Below are positions 14,772 to 22,119 of a stretch of DNA of 22,119 nt, piece by piece. The translations under genes were made by a program, and so were the position numbers. The DNA comes from Chloroflexota bacterium (lineage in GTDB: Bacteria > Chloroflexota > Anaerolineae > Promineifilales > Promineifilaceae), in assembly GCA_024223125.1 (NCBI GenBank), contig JAAEOP010000951.1, forward strand, positions 1-22,119. Reading direction: 5' to 3'. The stretch's first letter is position 1, and each line of letters opens with the position of its first letter. The notes beneath the pieces were generated by a model. It did not search any database and was not told the DNA's origin. It was given only the letters and a program-made list of their open reading frames with translations.

Positions 14772-14812
14772 CATGAAGCAATATTTCGTCTTCCAACCAG
14801 TAATGGAATCAC

Positions 14813-16147
14813 ATGACAAGCATAGCTAATTCGGCCGAATCCAATGGAGAAAAATCTGTTGACCCGCGTAAATTACTGCGGGCGCTCATTGATCTATTCA
14901 ATGAACAGGATTTACGCGACCTCTGTTTTGAATTACGTCTGGATTACGAAAACCTACCTGGTCTATCTAAAAAAGATAAAGCCCGTGAATTGATCATTTT
15001 CTTCGACCGACGACGGCGCATGAATGTATTAGTCACTGTTTTCAGGGAATCTCGTCCCCATATTTCTCTCGATGAAATTAGCGTTGCCGAGACAGACGAA
15101 GACCCAACGGCCGATAATATTGCCTCTGCCCCTTCAACCTTAACCTCAACCACAAAAGACCAATCCAACACCATGCTGGTTAGCAAAAGTTTTGTGTCCC
15201 TTTTGCGTTTAATGGCTCGGCCGGATATGCGCACGGCCGTCGTCTCCTTTCAGACCGATTTTCAGGCTGCCTCCAAACAAATAGACCTCATGAATGATTA
15301 CAAACTCATTCACGACCTCTTTCAAGAATTAGAAAATCGCTACTTTCTCATCCACAACGACCAACGCCGCCTGCCCGCCGACGATATGGCCTGGGACAGT
15401 ATTGCCATCAACGAACCAGAACTACAAGGCAAAATCAGCGACCTCAACGCTGTCATCCAACGGGCTACCTTTGCCCACGAAGAAGCCCGCTGGATGCAGC
15501 AGCTAGAAAAAGTAAGCGAACGGGTTCGTATTGGCGCAGAAGATTATGACCTGAGTGAATTAAAGAAAGGAACCGGTCTGCTCTACCGCGTCTTAAACCG
15601 GATACCCTCCCGTATCAACGCAAAACTTGTGGCCACGGCCAGCGCCTTACGCCTGGACACATTAGAAAAGGCCATGCAAACTATTTCCACCAACCTGTTA
15701 GCAAGCAATCTTGTCCTGGATAATATGCTTGAAGAAATCCAGAACGGTGTCGGCGCGTTGGGCGGTTTGGATGATCGGCTGAGTTCTCTGGTGCGGCAGC
15801 ACAACTCCTGGCAAGAAATTGACGATGAACTCCGTCGCGTTGAAGCCAGTCTCAATTTGGGCATTGAAGAGTTAGAAGACGCCTGGTTTGATCTGGAACC
15901 CATGGCCCGCGACCTAACCGCCCATTCAGATGAAAAGTGGGCTGTTAGTTTGAACAATGTCGTCAGCAAACTGGATGAGGCGCTGCAAGAGCAAGTGGCG
16001 GTAACAACGCGCCGCCTGTTTCGCCGTTTCCAGAGCCAGATACGTCGCCGCTTTCGTCAGGTAGATTTGGAATTATTAACCCTTTGCCAGGATTTACAAC
16101 GCATTGGGGAATCATTAGATTTGTTACTAAGGCAGTTCGACAAATGA
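14813..16147 (+). CDS. Effector-associated-domain-like protein with long helical body
   Basis: 444 aa, no recognised enzyme. Residues about 17-83 (LLRALIDLFNEQDLRDLCFE, DYENLPG, KARELIIFFDRRRR, LVTVFRESRP) match the pattern of effector-associated domains, small death-fold-like helical adaptors found in bacterial conflict systems with STAND ATPases. An acidic Ser/Thr-rich linker follows (about 88-118). Residues about 120-444 are almost wholly helical, with probable coiled coils (FQELENRYF, WMQQLEKVSERV, EEIQNGVGALGGLDDRL, EIDDELRRVEASL) and a basic stretch RRLFRRFQSQIRRRFRQ near the end. There is no signal peptide or membrane segment. The stop codon overlaps the start of the nSTAND1 gene (ATGA), so the products are probably stoichiometrically coupled. 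The likely role is as adaptor or signal-transmitting partner; that is inference. The ribosome binding site is weak. Confidence 0.75.
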   Translation: MTSIANSAESNGEKSVDPRKLLRALIDLFNEQDLRDLCFELRLDYENLPGLSKKDKARELIIFFDRRRRMNVLVTVFRESRPHISLDEISVAETDEDPTADNIASAPSTLTSTTKDQSNTMLVSKSFVSLLRLMARPDMRTAVVSFQTDFQAASKQIDLMNDYKLIHDLFQELENRYFLIHNDQRRLPADDMAWDSIAINEPELQGKISDLNAVIQRATFAHEEARWMQQLEKVSERVRIGAEDYDLSELKKGTGLLYRVLNRIPSRINAKLVATASALRLDTLEKAMQTISTNLLASNLVLDNMLEEIQNGVGALGGLDDRLSSLVRQHNSWQEIDDELRRVEASLNLGIEELEDAWFDLEPMARDLTAHSDEKWAVSLNNVVSKLDEALQEQVAVTTRRLFRRFQSQIRRRFRQVDLELLTLCQDLQRIGESLDLLLRQFDK

Positions 16148-19100
16148 GTAAAACAAATACCCCCCCCACAGATGAGCAGGTTGTCCCCTTCATGTCGTTT
16201 ACCTCTTTCCGAGATACCCATCGGGATTTGCTAAAACGGCGTCGTGAAGAGAAAAAAGAAATGGGCGCTGAATCGGCCGACTTCTGGACGGCCGTCAATG
16301 ATTTTCTACGTCGTGGCGAAGCGGCTGGCGCCTTTTTAGATGAAGACGAAGACCGCACGGCCGCACAAAATCTACTCGACTATTGGGATACCCAACTTTT
16401 CCATACCGGTATCGAAGCGCCGGAAGCTATCTTGGCTGAGTTCAATCCCCTTCTCCAGCCAGAAATCCATGATGATCACTGCCCCTATATTGGTCTGAAC
16501 GCCTTTGACGACAGTAATCAACATCTGTTTTACGGCCGTAATGATCTCATCAACGATCTGCTCAATCAAGCTCTCGTCAGCCGATTGGTGACGACGATTG
16601 GCCCCTCTGGCAGCGGCAAATCCTCCGTTGTTCTGGCTGGGCTGCTGCCTCGCCTGAAAAAAGGGGAACTTCCCGGCAGCGCAATCTGGAATTATTATCC
16701 CACCATCGTCCCCGGTTCCGACCCGTTAACTTCTTTAGCCCGGCTCATGCAGCCTGATGACCCTGATACAACCGCTTGGATACCAAAAAACAAAGAAATC
16801 CTTCTCACCAACCCCAACCACCTCACCGAACTCATTGAATCCCGCAGCGACAAACCAGCCGTCCTCGTCATTGACCAGTTTGAAGAAACCTTCACCCTCT
16901 GCCACAGCGAAGCAGAACGAGACGCCTTTTTGGACAATATTCTCAACCTGGTACGCACCCGCAACATCCGCCACGTTGTCATTCTAACCATGCGTGTAGA
17001 TTATGAAAGCTACCTGACCAAAGCCCCTCTGTTCCACTCTCTCGTGGAACAAGGGCAAGTACGGATAGCGGCTATGAATGGAGCCGAACTCCATGATGCT
17101 ATTGAACAACCAGCCACGGCCGTGGGTCTAAAATTTGAAGAAGGTCTGGTAGACGAGCTCGTGCGCCAAATTATTGGCGAACCGGCCGCGCTGCCCCTGC
17201 TCCAATTCGCCCTGCTGCAATTATGGGACAATCGTGAACGTAATCGGGTCACCTGGGAAACCTACCGTCGCCTGGGCAGCGTCATGGAGATTTTAGCCAA
17301 CACCGCCAACAACATCTACACTAGCCTGCTGCCTGAAGAACGGGTAACAGCCCGGCGTATCCTGCTGCATCTTGTCAAGCCCGGCGAAGGTTTAGAATTC
17401 ACCCGCCGCCGGGTACCGCGCCGCTTGCTTTACCAGACCGGCGAAGCCCATGATCGAATAGACCGCGTACTAGAAAAACTCATCCAATCTCGTCTGGTTC
17501 GCAGCAGCAAAGGCCGCACCGAAGAAGATGACCAGATAGAAGTAGCCCATGAAGCGCTGGTACGCAACTGGCCCCGGCTGGTGGAATGGTTAGAAGAAGA
17601 ACGCTTCCGCCTACGCCATCGCCTGCGCCTGACCGATCAGGCCGAACAGTGGGATTCGTTAGATCGTGATGAAAGCGCTCTTCTGCGCGGCGCCTTGCTA
17701 GATGAAGCCCGACGTTACGAAGATTTAAACCCCTTAGAAGAAGATTTTGTACAAGCCAGTCAGGATGCCATGCGCCGTCAAGAAAAAGAGCGTGAAGCCG
17801 CCCGCCGCCGCGAGCTGGAACAAGCCCGTGCCCTGGCGGCCGAACAAAGCCGCCTGGCCCGCGCTGAAACTCAACGCGCCGAAGAACAGCGTCAACTGGC
17901 TATCGCTCGCGCCGAATCTGCCCAGCGTGCCCGTCATTTTAATATTGCCCTGATCATCATCCTGGCTCTGGTCTTGATTGCGGCCGTCATCATGGTAAAT
18001 CTGGTGCAAACAGCCGCCAACGCCACCACCGCCCAGGCAGAAGCGGAGCAAAGCAATACATTAGCCACCCAATCCGCTTTAGATGCTCAGGTGGTGGAGT
18101 TAACGGCCATCGCCGTCGCCCGTCAAAGTACCCAAGAAGCCGAACAGGTACTTGTTGCTCAGGCCACTATCACCTCCGAATTTGCCACCCAACAAGCCAT
18201 TGCCGCCGACCGCCAAATAGAACAAAACAAAACCAATGCCACTGCCGCCGCCGCCACCGCCACCGCCGATTACCAGACGGCCGCCGATACGGCCGCCACC
18301 GCCACCCAATCCGCCCGCACCACCCCGCCTGCCGAAGAGAATACAACAACCCAGGCCACCCCCTCTCCCGATCCTCAAACCCTAAGCCTGGACGCCCAAC
18401 TTAAGGCATTCGTGCGTGAGGAAGACAATATGCCTATGCTTTATATGACAGGCGGCGTTTATGAAATGGGCGCCACCGGCGAGCAAAGCAATATAGATGA
18501 ACAACCGCCGCATGAAATCACTATTCCCGATTTCTACATGGATAAATTTGAGGTTAGCGTTCAGCAATATTCTGATTTCTTAAACCGTATGGGCCAAAAT
18601 CGGGATGCTTGTTTTGATGAGGATTGCGCCAAAACATTGGTTGATACCCAGTTTACACACCTACTCAACAACTTTGGCGTATTTGAACCCCGGCCCGGCA
18701 CCAGCAACTTTCCGGTTAACTGGATTACCTGGCCGGGAGCTAAAGCGTATTGCGAATCGGTGGGGGCGCGGCTGCCCACCGAAGCAGAATGGGAATATGC
18801 CGCTAAAGGGTACGACGGCCGTCTTTACCCCTGGGGTAACGAAGAGCCCATTCCAGACATCAACGCCATTTTTGGCATCCGTCAAACCCAATTCAATACA
18901 GCCTTCAAATCGGTAGACGCTTTGCCCGACGGGATAAGCCCCTTTGGCTTATTCGGTATGGCCGGCAGCGTTTGGGAATGGACTGAAGATTGGTATGATC
19001 CTACCTTTTACAATGAGGGTCGAAGCGATCAATCTGCCAACAGCGAAGACACAACTGGCGAAAAAGTAATGCGCGGCGGTTCCTGGACAGACAATGCCAG

Positions 19101-19206
19101 CGAACTTCGGACCGCGAACCGAGGTCATCTACCGCCAATCATTGATGACCCCAACGATTTGCTCTATATTGGCGTTGGCTTCCGCTGCGCTAGAGATATG
19201 AACTAA
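16144..19206 (+). CDS. nSTAND1 NTPase with transmembrane helix and FGE-sulfatase-like C-terminal domain
   Basis: 1020 aa from the ATG at 16144, inside the upstream stop codon. Residues 18-110 form an N-terminal domain shared with the next gene (FRDTHRDLLKRRREE ... AAQNLLDYWDTQLF). The nSTAND1 ATPase follows: CPYIGLNAF and LFYGR (113-132), Walker A GPSGSGKS (153-160), Walker B VLVIDQFEE (240-248), then a winged-helix/helical part with GEPAALPLLQFALLQLW and IEVAHEALVRNWPRL. After a charged coiled coil (about 540-597) comes one transmembrane helix (about 600-621), an Ala/Thr-rich stalk, and a formylglycine-generating-enzyme/C-type-lectin-like domain (about 764-1018; PTEAEWEYAAKG, YPWGNE, FGMAGSVWEWTEDWY, MRGGSW, VGFRCA). 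The catalytic cysteine pair of true FGE is not visible, so this module probably binds a ligand. It is probably a ligand-sensing switch ATPase spanning the membrane. A TTG frame extension to 16084 was rejected. Confidence 0.88.
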   Translation: MSKTNTPPTDEQVVPFMSFTSFRDTHRDLLKRRREEKKEMGAESADFWTAVNDFLRRGEAAGAFLDEDEDRTAAQNLLDYWDTQLFHTGIEAPEAILAEFNPLLQPEIHDDHCPYIGLNAFDDSNQHLFYGRNDLINDLLNQALVSRLVTTIGPSGSGKSSVVLAGLLPRLKKGELPGSAIWNYYPTIVPGSDPLTSLARLMQPDDPDTTAWIPKNKEILLTNPNHLTELIESRSDKPAVLVIDQFEETFTLCHSEAERDAFLDNILNLVRTRNIRHVVILTMRVDYESYLTKAPLFHSLVEQGQVRIAAMNGAELHDAIEQPATAVGLKFEEGLVDELVRQIIGEPAALPLLQFALLQLWDNRERNRVTWETYRRLGSVMEILANTANNIYTSLLPEERVTARRILLHLVKPGEGLEFTRRRVPRRLLYQTGEAHDRIDRVLEKLIQSRLVRSSKGRTEEDDQIEVAHEALVRNWPRLVEWLEEERFRLRHRLRLTDQAEQWDSLDRDESALLRGALLDEARRYEDLNPLEEDFVQASQDAMRRQEKEREAARRRELEQARALAAEQSRLARAETQRAEEQRQLAIARAESAQRARHFNIALIIILALVLIAAVIMVNLVQTAANATTAQAEAEQSNTLATQSALDAQVVELTAIAVARQSTQEAEQVLVAQATITSEFATQQAIAADRQIEQNKTNATAAAATATADYQTAADTAATATQSARTTPPAEENTTTQATPSPDPQTLSLDAQLKAFVREEDNMPMLYMTGGVYEMGATGEQSNIDEQPPHEITIPDFYMDKFEVSVQQYSDFLNRMGQNRDACFDEDCAKTLVDTQFTHLLNNFGVFEPRPGTSNFPVNWITWPGAKAYCESVGARLPTEAEWEYAAKGYDGRLYPWGNEEPIPDINAIFGIRQTQFNTAFKSVDALPDGISPFGLFGMAGSVWEWTEDWYDPTFYNEGRSDQSANSEDTTGEKVMRGGSWTDNASELRTANRGHLPPIIDDPNDLLYIGVGFRCARDMN

Positions 19207-19221
19207 AGGCTATCAGGAGAC

Positions 19222-19246
19222 CTACGAGGTTTTGAAAACCTCGTAG
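19222..19246. repeat. Perfect 25-nt palindrome between the two nSTAND1 genes
   Basis: CTACGAGGTTTT (19222-19233), central G, AAAACCTCGTAG (19235-19246). There is no T-run beyond ATTTG, so it is a poor terminator. It fills most of the 67-nt gap. It resembles dispersed 'cctcgtagg' palindromes of intergenic DNA and could modulate expression of the second STAND gene. Confidence 0.75.
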
Positions 19247-19273
19247 ATTTGCATAACTACCAAAGACATAACT

Positions 19274-22119
19274 GTGAATAAAATAGACCCCTACCAAACG
19301 CTAACCGTATTGCGGACAGAGCACCGTAATTTGTTGCAACAAAAACGGCAAGATGATTCCTCCGAGGCATACCTATCTGCAGTGAAGACTTTCTTACAAC
19401 GGGGAATGGCCACAGGCTGTTACCTGGAAATGGAAGATGAGCGCTGGGACGCCCAAAGTTTGCTCGATTACTGGGCAAACGAGCTTTACCATGCCGAACA
19501 AGAAGACCTCAATGCCACTTTGGAAGAGTTTGACCCTGATCTGGCCCCTGAACTGGATGATACCCTTTGCCCCTATATGGGGCTAGACCCCTTTGACGCC
19601 CAAAACAAGAATTTATTTTACGGCCGCGAACCACTCATCAGCTCCTTAATAGACCGGCTGCGAAACGGCCGTTTCCTGGCCCTCTCCGGCCCCTCTGGCA
19701 GCGGCAAAACCTCCATTGTGATGGCTGGTCTCATTCCCCAGATGCAAGAAGGGGGCCTTAATGAGAGTGCATCCTGGACCTATCTGCCACGCCTCATATC
19801 TGGTTCAGACCCCCTGCTTAATCTGGTTAACCTGCTGCAAACACCTGACAACACACCCGGCTGGGCTGATGAAACCCTGAAAAACCTATACCAGTCTGAC
19901 AACACCTTACTACGATTAGTGAACCGGCGCAGTGGCGGAGCGCCGGTCGTACTCGTCGTAGACATGTTCGAGGAAATCTTCACCCTTTGTCAGGATCAGG
20001 CAAATCGCAGCGCCTTCATGAACAATCTACTTCACTTCACTCAAGATGAAACCAGCGCCCACATCCTCATTCTCATTATGCGCTCCGATCTGGAAAACAA
20101 CCTGGTGCGGCAGCCTGAATTTCAGGCCGCTTATGCCCAGGCTCAAATGCGCGTCACCACCATGAACGCCAACGAACTGCGTCAGGCCATCCAACAGCCA
20201 GCCAACATGGTAGGGTTAAAATTTGAAGAGGGATTGGTGGAGCAGCTTGTCAGTGACGTTTTAGGCGAACCGGTCGCCCTGCCCCTGTTGCAATTTTCCT
20301 TGCTCAAATTATGGGAACGACGCAATCGCAACCGGGTTACCTGGGAATCATATCGTCAGCTTGGCGGCGGCCGAGACGCCCTGGCCACAACGGCCGACAC
20401 CCTCTACGACAACATGAATCCAGCCGAACAAAACACAGCCCGCCGTATTCTTCTCAAAATGGTGCGCCCTACCCAGGGCATAGAAGTGGTACGCATCCGG
20501 GTTTTACGTAAGCAGCTTTATGAATCGGGGTTAGCTACCGGCCGTATTGACCACGTTCTCAACCATTTTGTGCGCCAACGCCTCATCCGAATCAATCCTG
20601 CCAACACGCCCCAAAACGATCAGTTCGAAATTGCCCACGAAGCGCTGGTACGCAACTGGCCCCGGCTCATTGGCTGGCTAGAAGAAGAGCGCGTCAATCT
20701 GCGCCACCGTTTACGCCTGGCAGAAATGACGGGACAATGGGATGCTCTGAAACAAGATGACAGCGCCCTGCTGCGTGGTCTGGTTTTGGAAGAAGCGCAG
20801 CAGTACAACGATCTCAATGAATTGGAAACGACATTTGTGGCCGCCAGCGTTGCCGCCAGCCAGCGTAAAGAGCAAGAAAAAGAAGCAGCTCGTCAACGTG
20901 AATTGGAGCAAACACGGCGCTTTGCCCGCCGCCTGGCGCTATTAGCCGTCGCTCTGGCCTTCGTCTTTGTCATCGCTTTGGGATTTGCAGTGTTGGCGTG
21001 GACGAATGCGGTGGAAGCGAAAAATAATGCAGCCACGGCCGTAGCCAATGAAGCCGCCGCTAGTGATGCTCAGGCCACCGCCGAAACTATTGCCGTAATC
21101 GCTAAATTCAATGCAGATGTAGCCGTCACTGCCCAGGCCGAAGCCGAACAAAATGCCAACCTAGCGGCCGCCGCCGAAGCTGACGCCGAAACAGAAAGAG
21201 ACCTGGCCGCCGCCAACGCCATTGACGCCGAAAATGCCCGCGCTACGGCCGTTGCCAATGAAGCTCGCGCCGCCGAAAATGCCAGCATTGCCGAAACATC
21301 TGCTCGTTTGGCAACCGCCCGCGAATTGGCAGTTGCCGCCGTCACTAATCTTATTAACGACCCTCAACTCAGTCTACTTCTGGCTCTGGAAGCCTTTACC
21401 CTGCCCGTCATCGCCAATGAATCCCCACCTGCCGAAGCTACCGATGCCCTTTACCGCGCTATTCAAGCCTCACAGCAAGCCTTTACGCTGGCCGGTCACA
21501 CGGATCGCGTTAACGACACGGCCGTCAGCCCCGACGGTCAATCAATCGCCACCGCCAGCAGCGACAACAGCGTCCGTCTGTGGAACACTGTCACCGGCCA
21601 GGCCATCAGTGCCTTTGAAGGGCACACCAGCCCCGTCACCTCGCTTGCCTTCTCTTCCGATGGCGTTCATCTCATCAGTGGTAGCGAAGATAGTCTCATC
21701 ATTTTGTGGGATGTAGAATCGGGCAACCGTATCCGCGTTTTGCAAGGGGAAGATGACGGCGCTGTCCGCGCGGTTGCCTTTCATCCCGATAATGAGCGCG
21801 TCGGTGTGGGGTATGAAGCCGGCACCGCCCGCATCTGGAATACTCGTACCAGTTCAGCCCTGCTGCGGCAATTGGAACACGTTGGCCCCATCAATGACAT
21901 TATTTTTATAAATGGAGGCCAGCAGTTTGCCACGGCTGGCAGCGATGGCACAGTCGTCATTCAAAACAGCGATACCGGCATCCCCGTTTTCTCTTATGAA
22001 GCAGAATTAAATGATAATGACCAGCCAGTGTCCATTAACGCCATCCAGTTTAGCCCCGATGAAACCTTGATGGCGGCGGCCAAAGCCAATGGGTTAACAC
22101 GTATTTGGGAAGGCGACAA
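19274..22119 (+). CDS. nSTAND1 NTPase with WD40 C-terminal repeats (partial, runs off the window)
   Basis: At least 948 codons, open to the last base. The GTG at 19274 is chosen because the N-terminus then aligns with its upstream paralogue (TEHRNLLQQKRQ ... AQSLLDYWANELYHAE). nSTAND1 core: CPYMGLDPF and LFYGRE (99-119), Walker A GPSGSGKT (139-146), Walker B VVLVVDMFEE (225-234), then EPVALPLLQFSLLKLW and FEIAHEALVRNWPRL, nearly word for word as in the neighbour. One transmembrane helix lies at about 553-577, followed by a long Ala/Asn/Glu-rich helical stalk (about 580-690) and the LLLALEAFTL segment that commonly precedes beta-propellers. WD40 repeats begin near residue 738 (LAGHTDRVND, SSDNSVRLWN, EGHTSPVTSLAF, SEDSLIILWD, ARIWN); about five are visible before the edge. 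The same switch engine thus carries a different sensor. Confidence 0.9.
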   Translation, partial: MNKIDPYQTLTVLRTEHRNLLQQKRQDDSSEAYLSAVKTFLQRGMATGCYLEMEDERWDAQSLLDYWANELYHAEQEDLNATLEEFDPDLAPELDDTLCPYMGLDPFDAQNKNLFYGREPLISSLIDRLRNGRFLALSGPSGSGKTSIVMAGLIPQMQEGGLNESASWTYLPRLISGSDPLLNLVNLLQTPDNTPGWADETLKNLYQSDNTLLRLVNRRSGGAPVVLVVDMFEEIFTLCQDQANRSAFMNNLLHFTQDETSAHILILIMRSDLENNLVRQPEFQAAYAQAQMRVTTMNANELRQAIQQPANMVGLKFEEGLVEQLVSDVLGEPVALPLLQFSLLKLWERRNRNRVTWESYRQLGGGRDALATTADTLYDNMNPAEQNTARRILLKMVRPTQGIEVVRIRVLRKQLYESGLATGRIDHVLNHFVRQRLIRINPANTPQNDQFEIAHEALVRNWPRLIGWLEEERVNLRHRLRLAEMTGQWDALKQDDSALLRGLVLEEAQQYNDLNELETTFVAASVAASQRKEQEKEAARQRELEQTRRFARRLALLAVALAFVFVIALGFAVLAWTNAVEAKNNAATAVANEAAASDAQATAETIAVIAKFNADVAVTAQAEAEQNANLAAAAEADAETERDLAAANAIDAENARATAVANEARAAENASIAETSARLATARELAVAAVTNLINDPQLSLLLALEAFTLPVIANESPPAEATDALYRAIQASQQAFTLAGHTDRVNDTAVSPDGQSIATASSDNSVRLWNTVTGQAISAFEGHTSPVTSLAFSSDGVHLISGSEDSLIILWDVESGNRIRVLQGEDDGAVRAVAFHPDNERVGVGYEAGTARIWNTRTSSALLRQLEHVGPINDIIFINGGQQFATAGSDGTVVIQNSDTGIPVFSYEAELNDNDQPVSINAIQFSPDETLMAAAKANGLTRIWEGD

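Larger units (their letters stand above)
14490..14812. other. Divergent intergenic region between rpmB and the STAND cluster
   Basis: It holds the leftward rpmB leader, an 85-nt palindromic element (14589-14673) and the rightward promoter at 14743-14771. No small gene is supported. A convincing promoter for rpmB was not found. Confidence 0.5.

Noticed and set aside
16084..16143. Upstream TTG start for the first nSTAND1 gene
   Set aside because: It would overlap the previous gene by 64 nt; the ATG at 16144 gives the typical ATGA overlap and matches the paralogue's N-terminus.
18433..19206. Active formylglycine-generating enzyme
   Set aside because: The paired cysteines needed for catalysis are not visible, there is no sulfatase gene nearby, and the domain is fused to a STAND ATPase.
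19222..19246. Rho-independent terminator between the STAND genes
   Set aside because: The stem is strong but is followed by ATTTGC, with no T-run, and is symmetrical on both strands.
16144..22119. Diversity-generating retroelement cassette
   Set aside because: No reverse transcriptase, accessory gene or template repeat was seen in the window; kept only as a hypothesis for the FGE-like domain.

Overview
The window reads as chromosomal DNA of a heterotrophic member of the Chloroflexota (Anaerolineae/Ardenticatenia-like). This is inferred from gene content and style, not from a marker gene. The pointers are secreted proteins carrying a YLP motif with Ig-like and PPC modules, an SH3b-tailed Ser/Thr kinase, a BchI-like ATPase outside any photosynthesis cluster, large nSTAND1-WD40 and nSTAND1-FGE proteins, and many short decaying intergenic repeats. 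The palindromic octamer ACGGCCGT is strikingly over-represented (about 32 copies found by eye; about 0.3 expected by chance).

Layout. 1-450: a decayed fragment of a PPC-domain secreted protein. 454-2271 (-): membrane Ser/Thr kinase with an extracytoplasmic SH3b domain. 2623-5351 (+): two translationally coupled secreted proteins, then a REP-like palindrome and a terminator. 5644-7418 (+): an EcoRV-type restriction-modification system, endonuclease then methyltransferase, overlapping by one base. 7450-10578 (+): a membrane protein fusing a glycoside-hydrolase-like domain to an O-antigen ligase/polymerase domain, with an in-frame block of repeat DNA. 10748-10987 (+): acyl carrier protein with its own promoter and terminator. 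13284-11025 (-): a three-gene operon (hotdog thioesterase, BchI-like AAA+ ATPase, six-helix membrane protein) with ATGA overlaps at both junctions. 13738-13367 (-): a small protein resembling the '4-fold beta flower' family. 14489-13996 (-): ribosomal proteins bL28 and bL33, separated by a hairpin repeat and followed by a terminator.

14813-22119 (+): the most interesting region. A 444-aa protein with an N-terminal effector-associated-type domain and a long helical body overlaps (ATGA) a 1020-aa nSTAND1 NTPase that has a transmembrane helix and a C-terminal FGE-sulfatase/C-type-lectin-like module. A paralogous nSTAND1 NTPase follows; its C-terminal module is a WD40 propeller, and it runs off the window edge. 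Both NTPases share an unnamed N-terminal domain of about 110 residues. The arrangement (adaptor-type domain, switch ATPases, interchangeable sensor modules) matches the STAND-based conflict or signalling systems known from multicellular bacteria. No recognisable killing effector lies within the window, so a role in immunity or programmed death is inference. With the EcoRV-like system, about 40% of the window may be defence-related.
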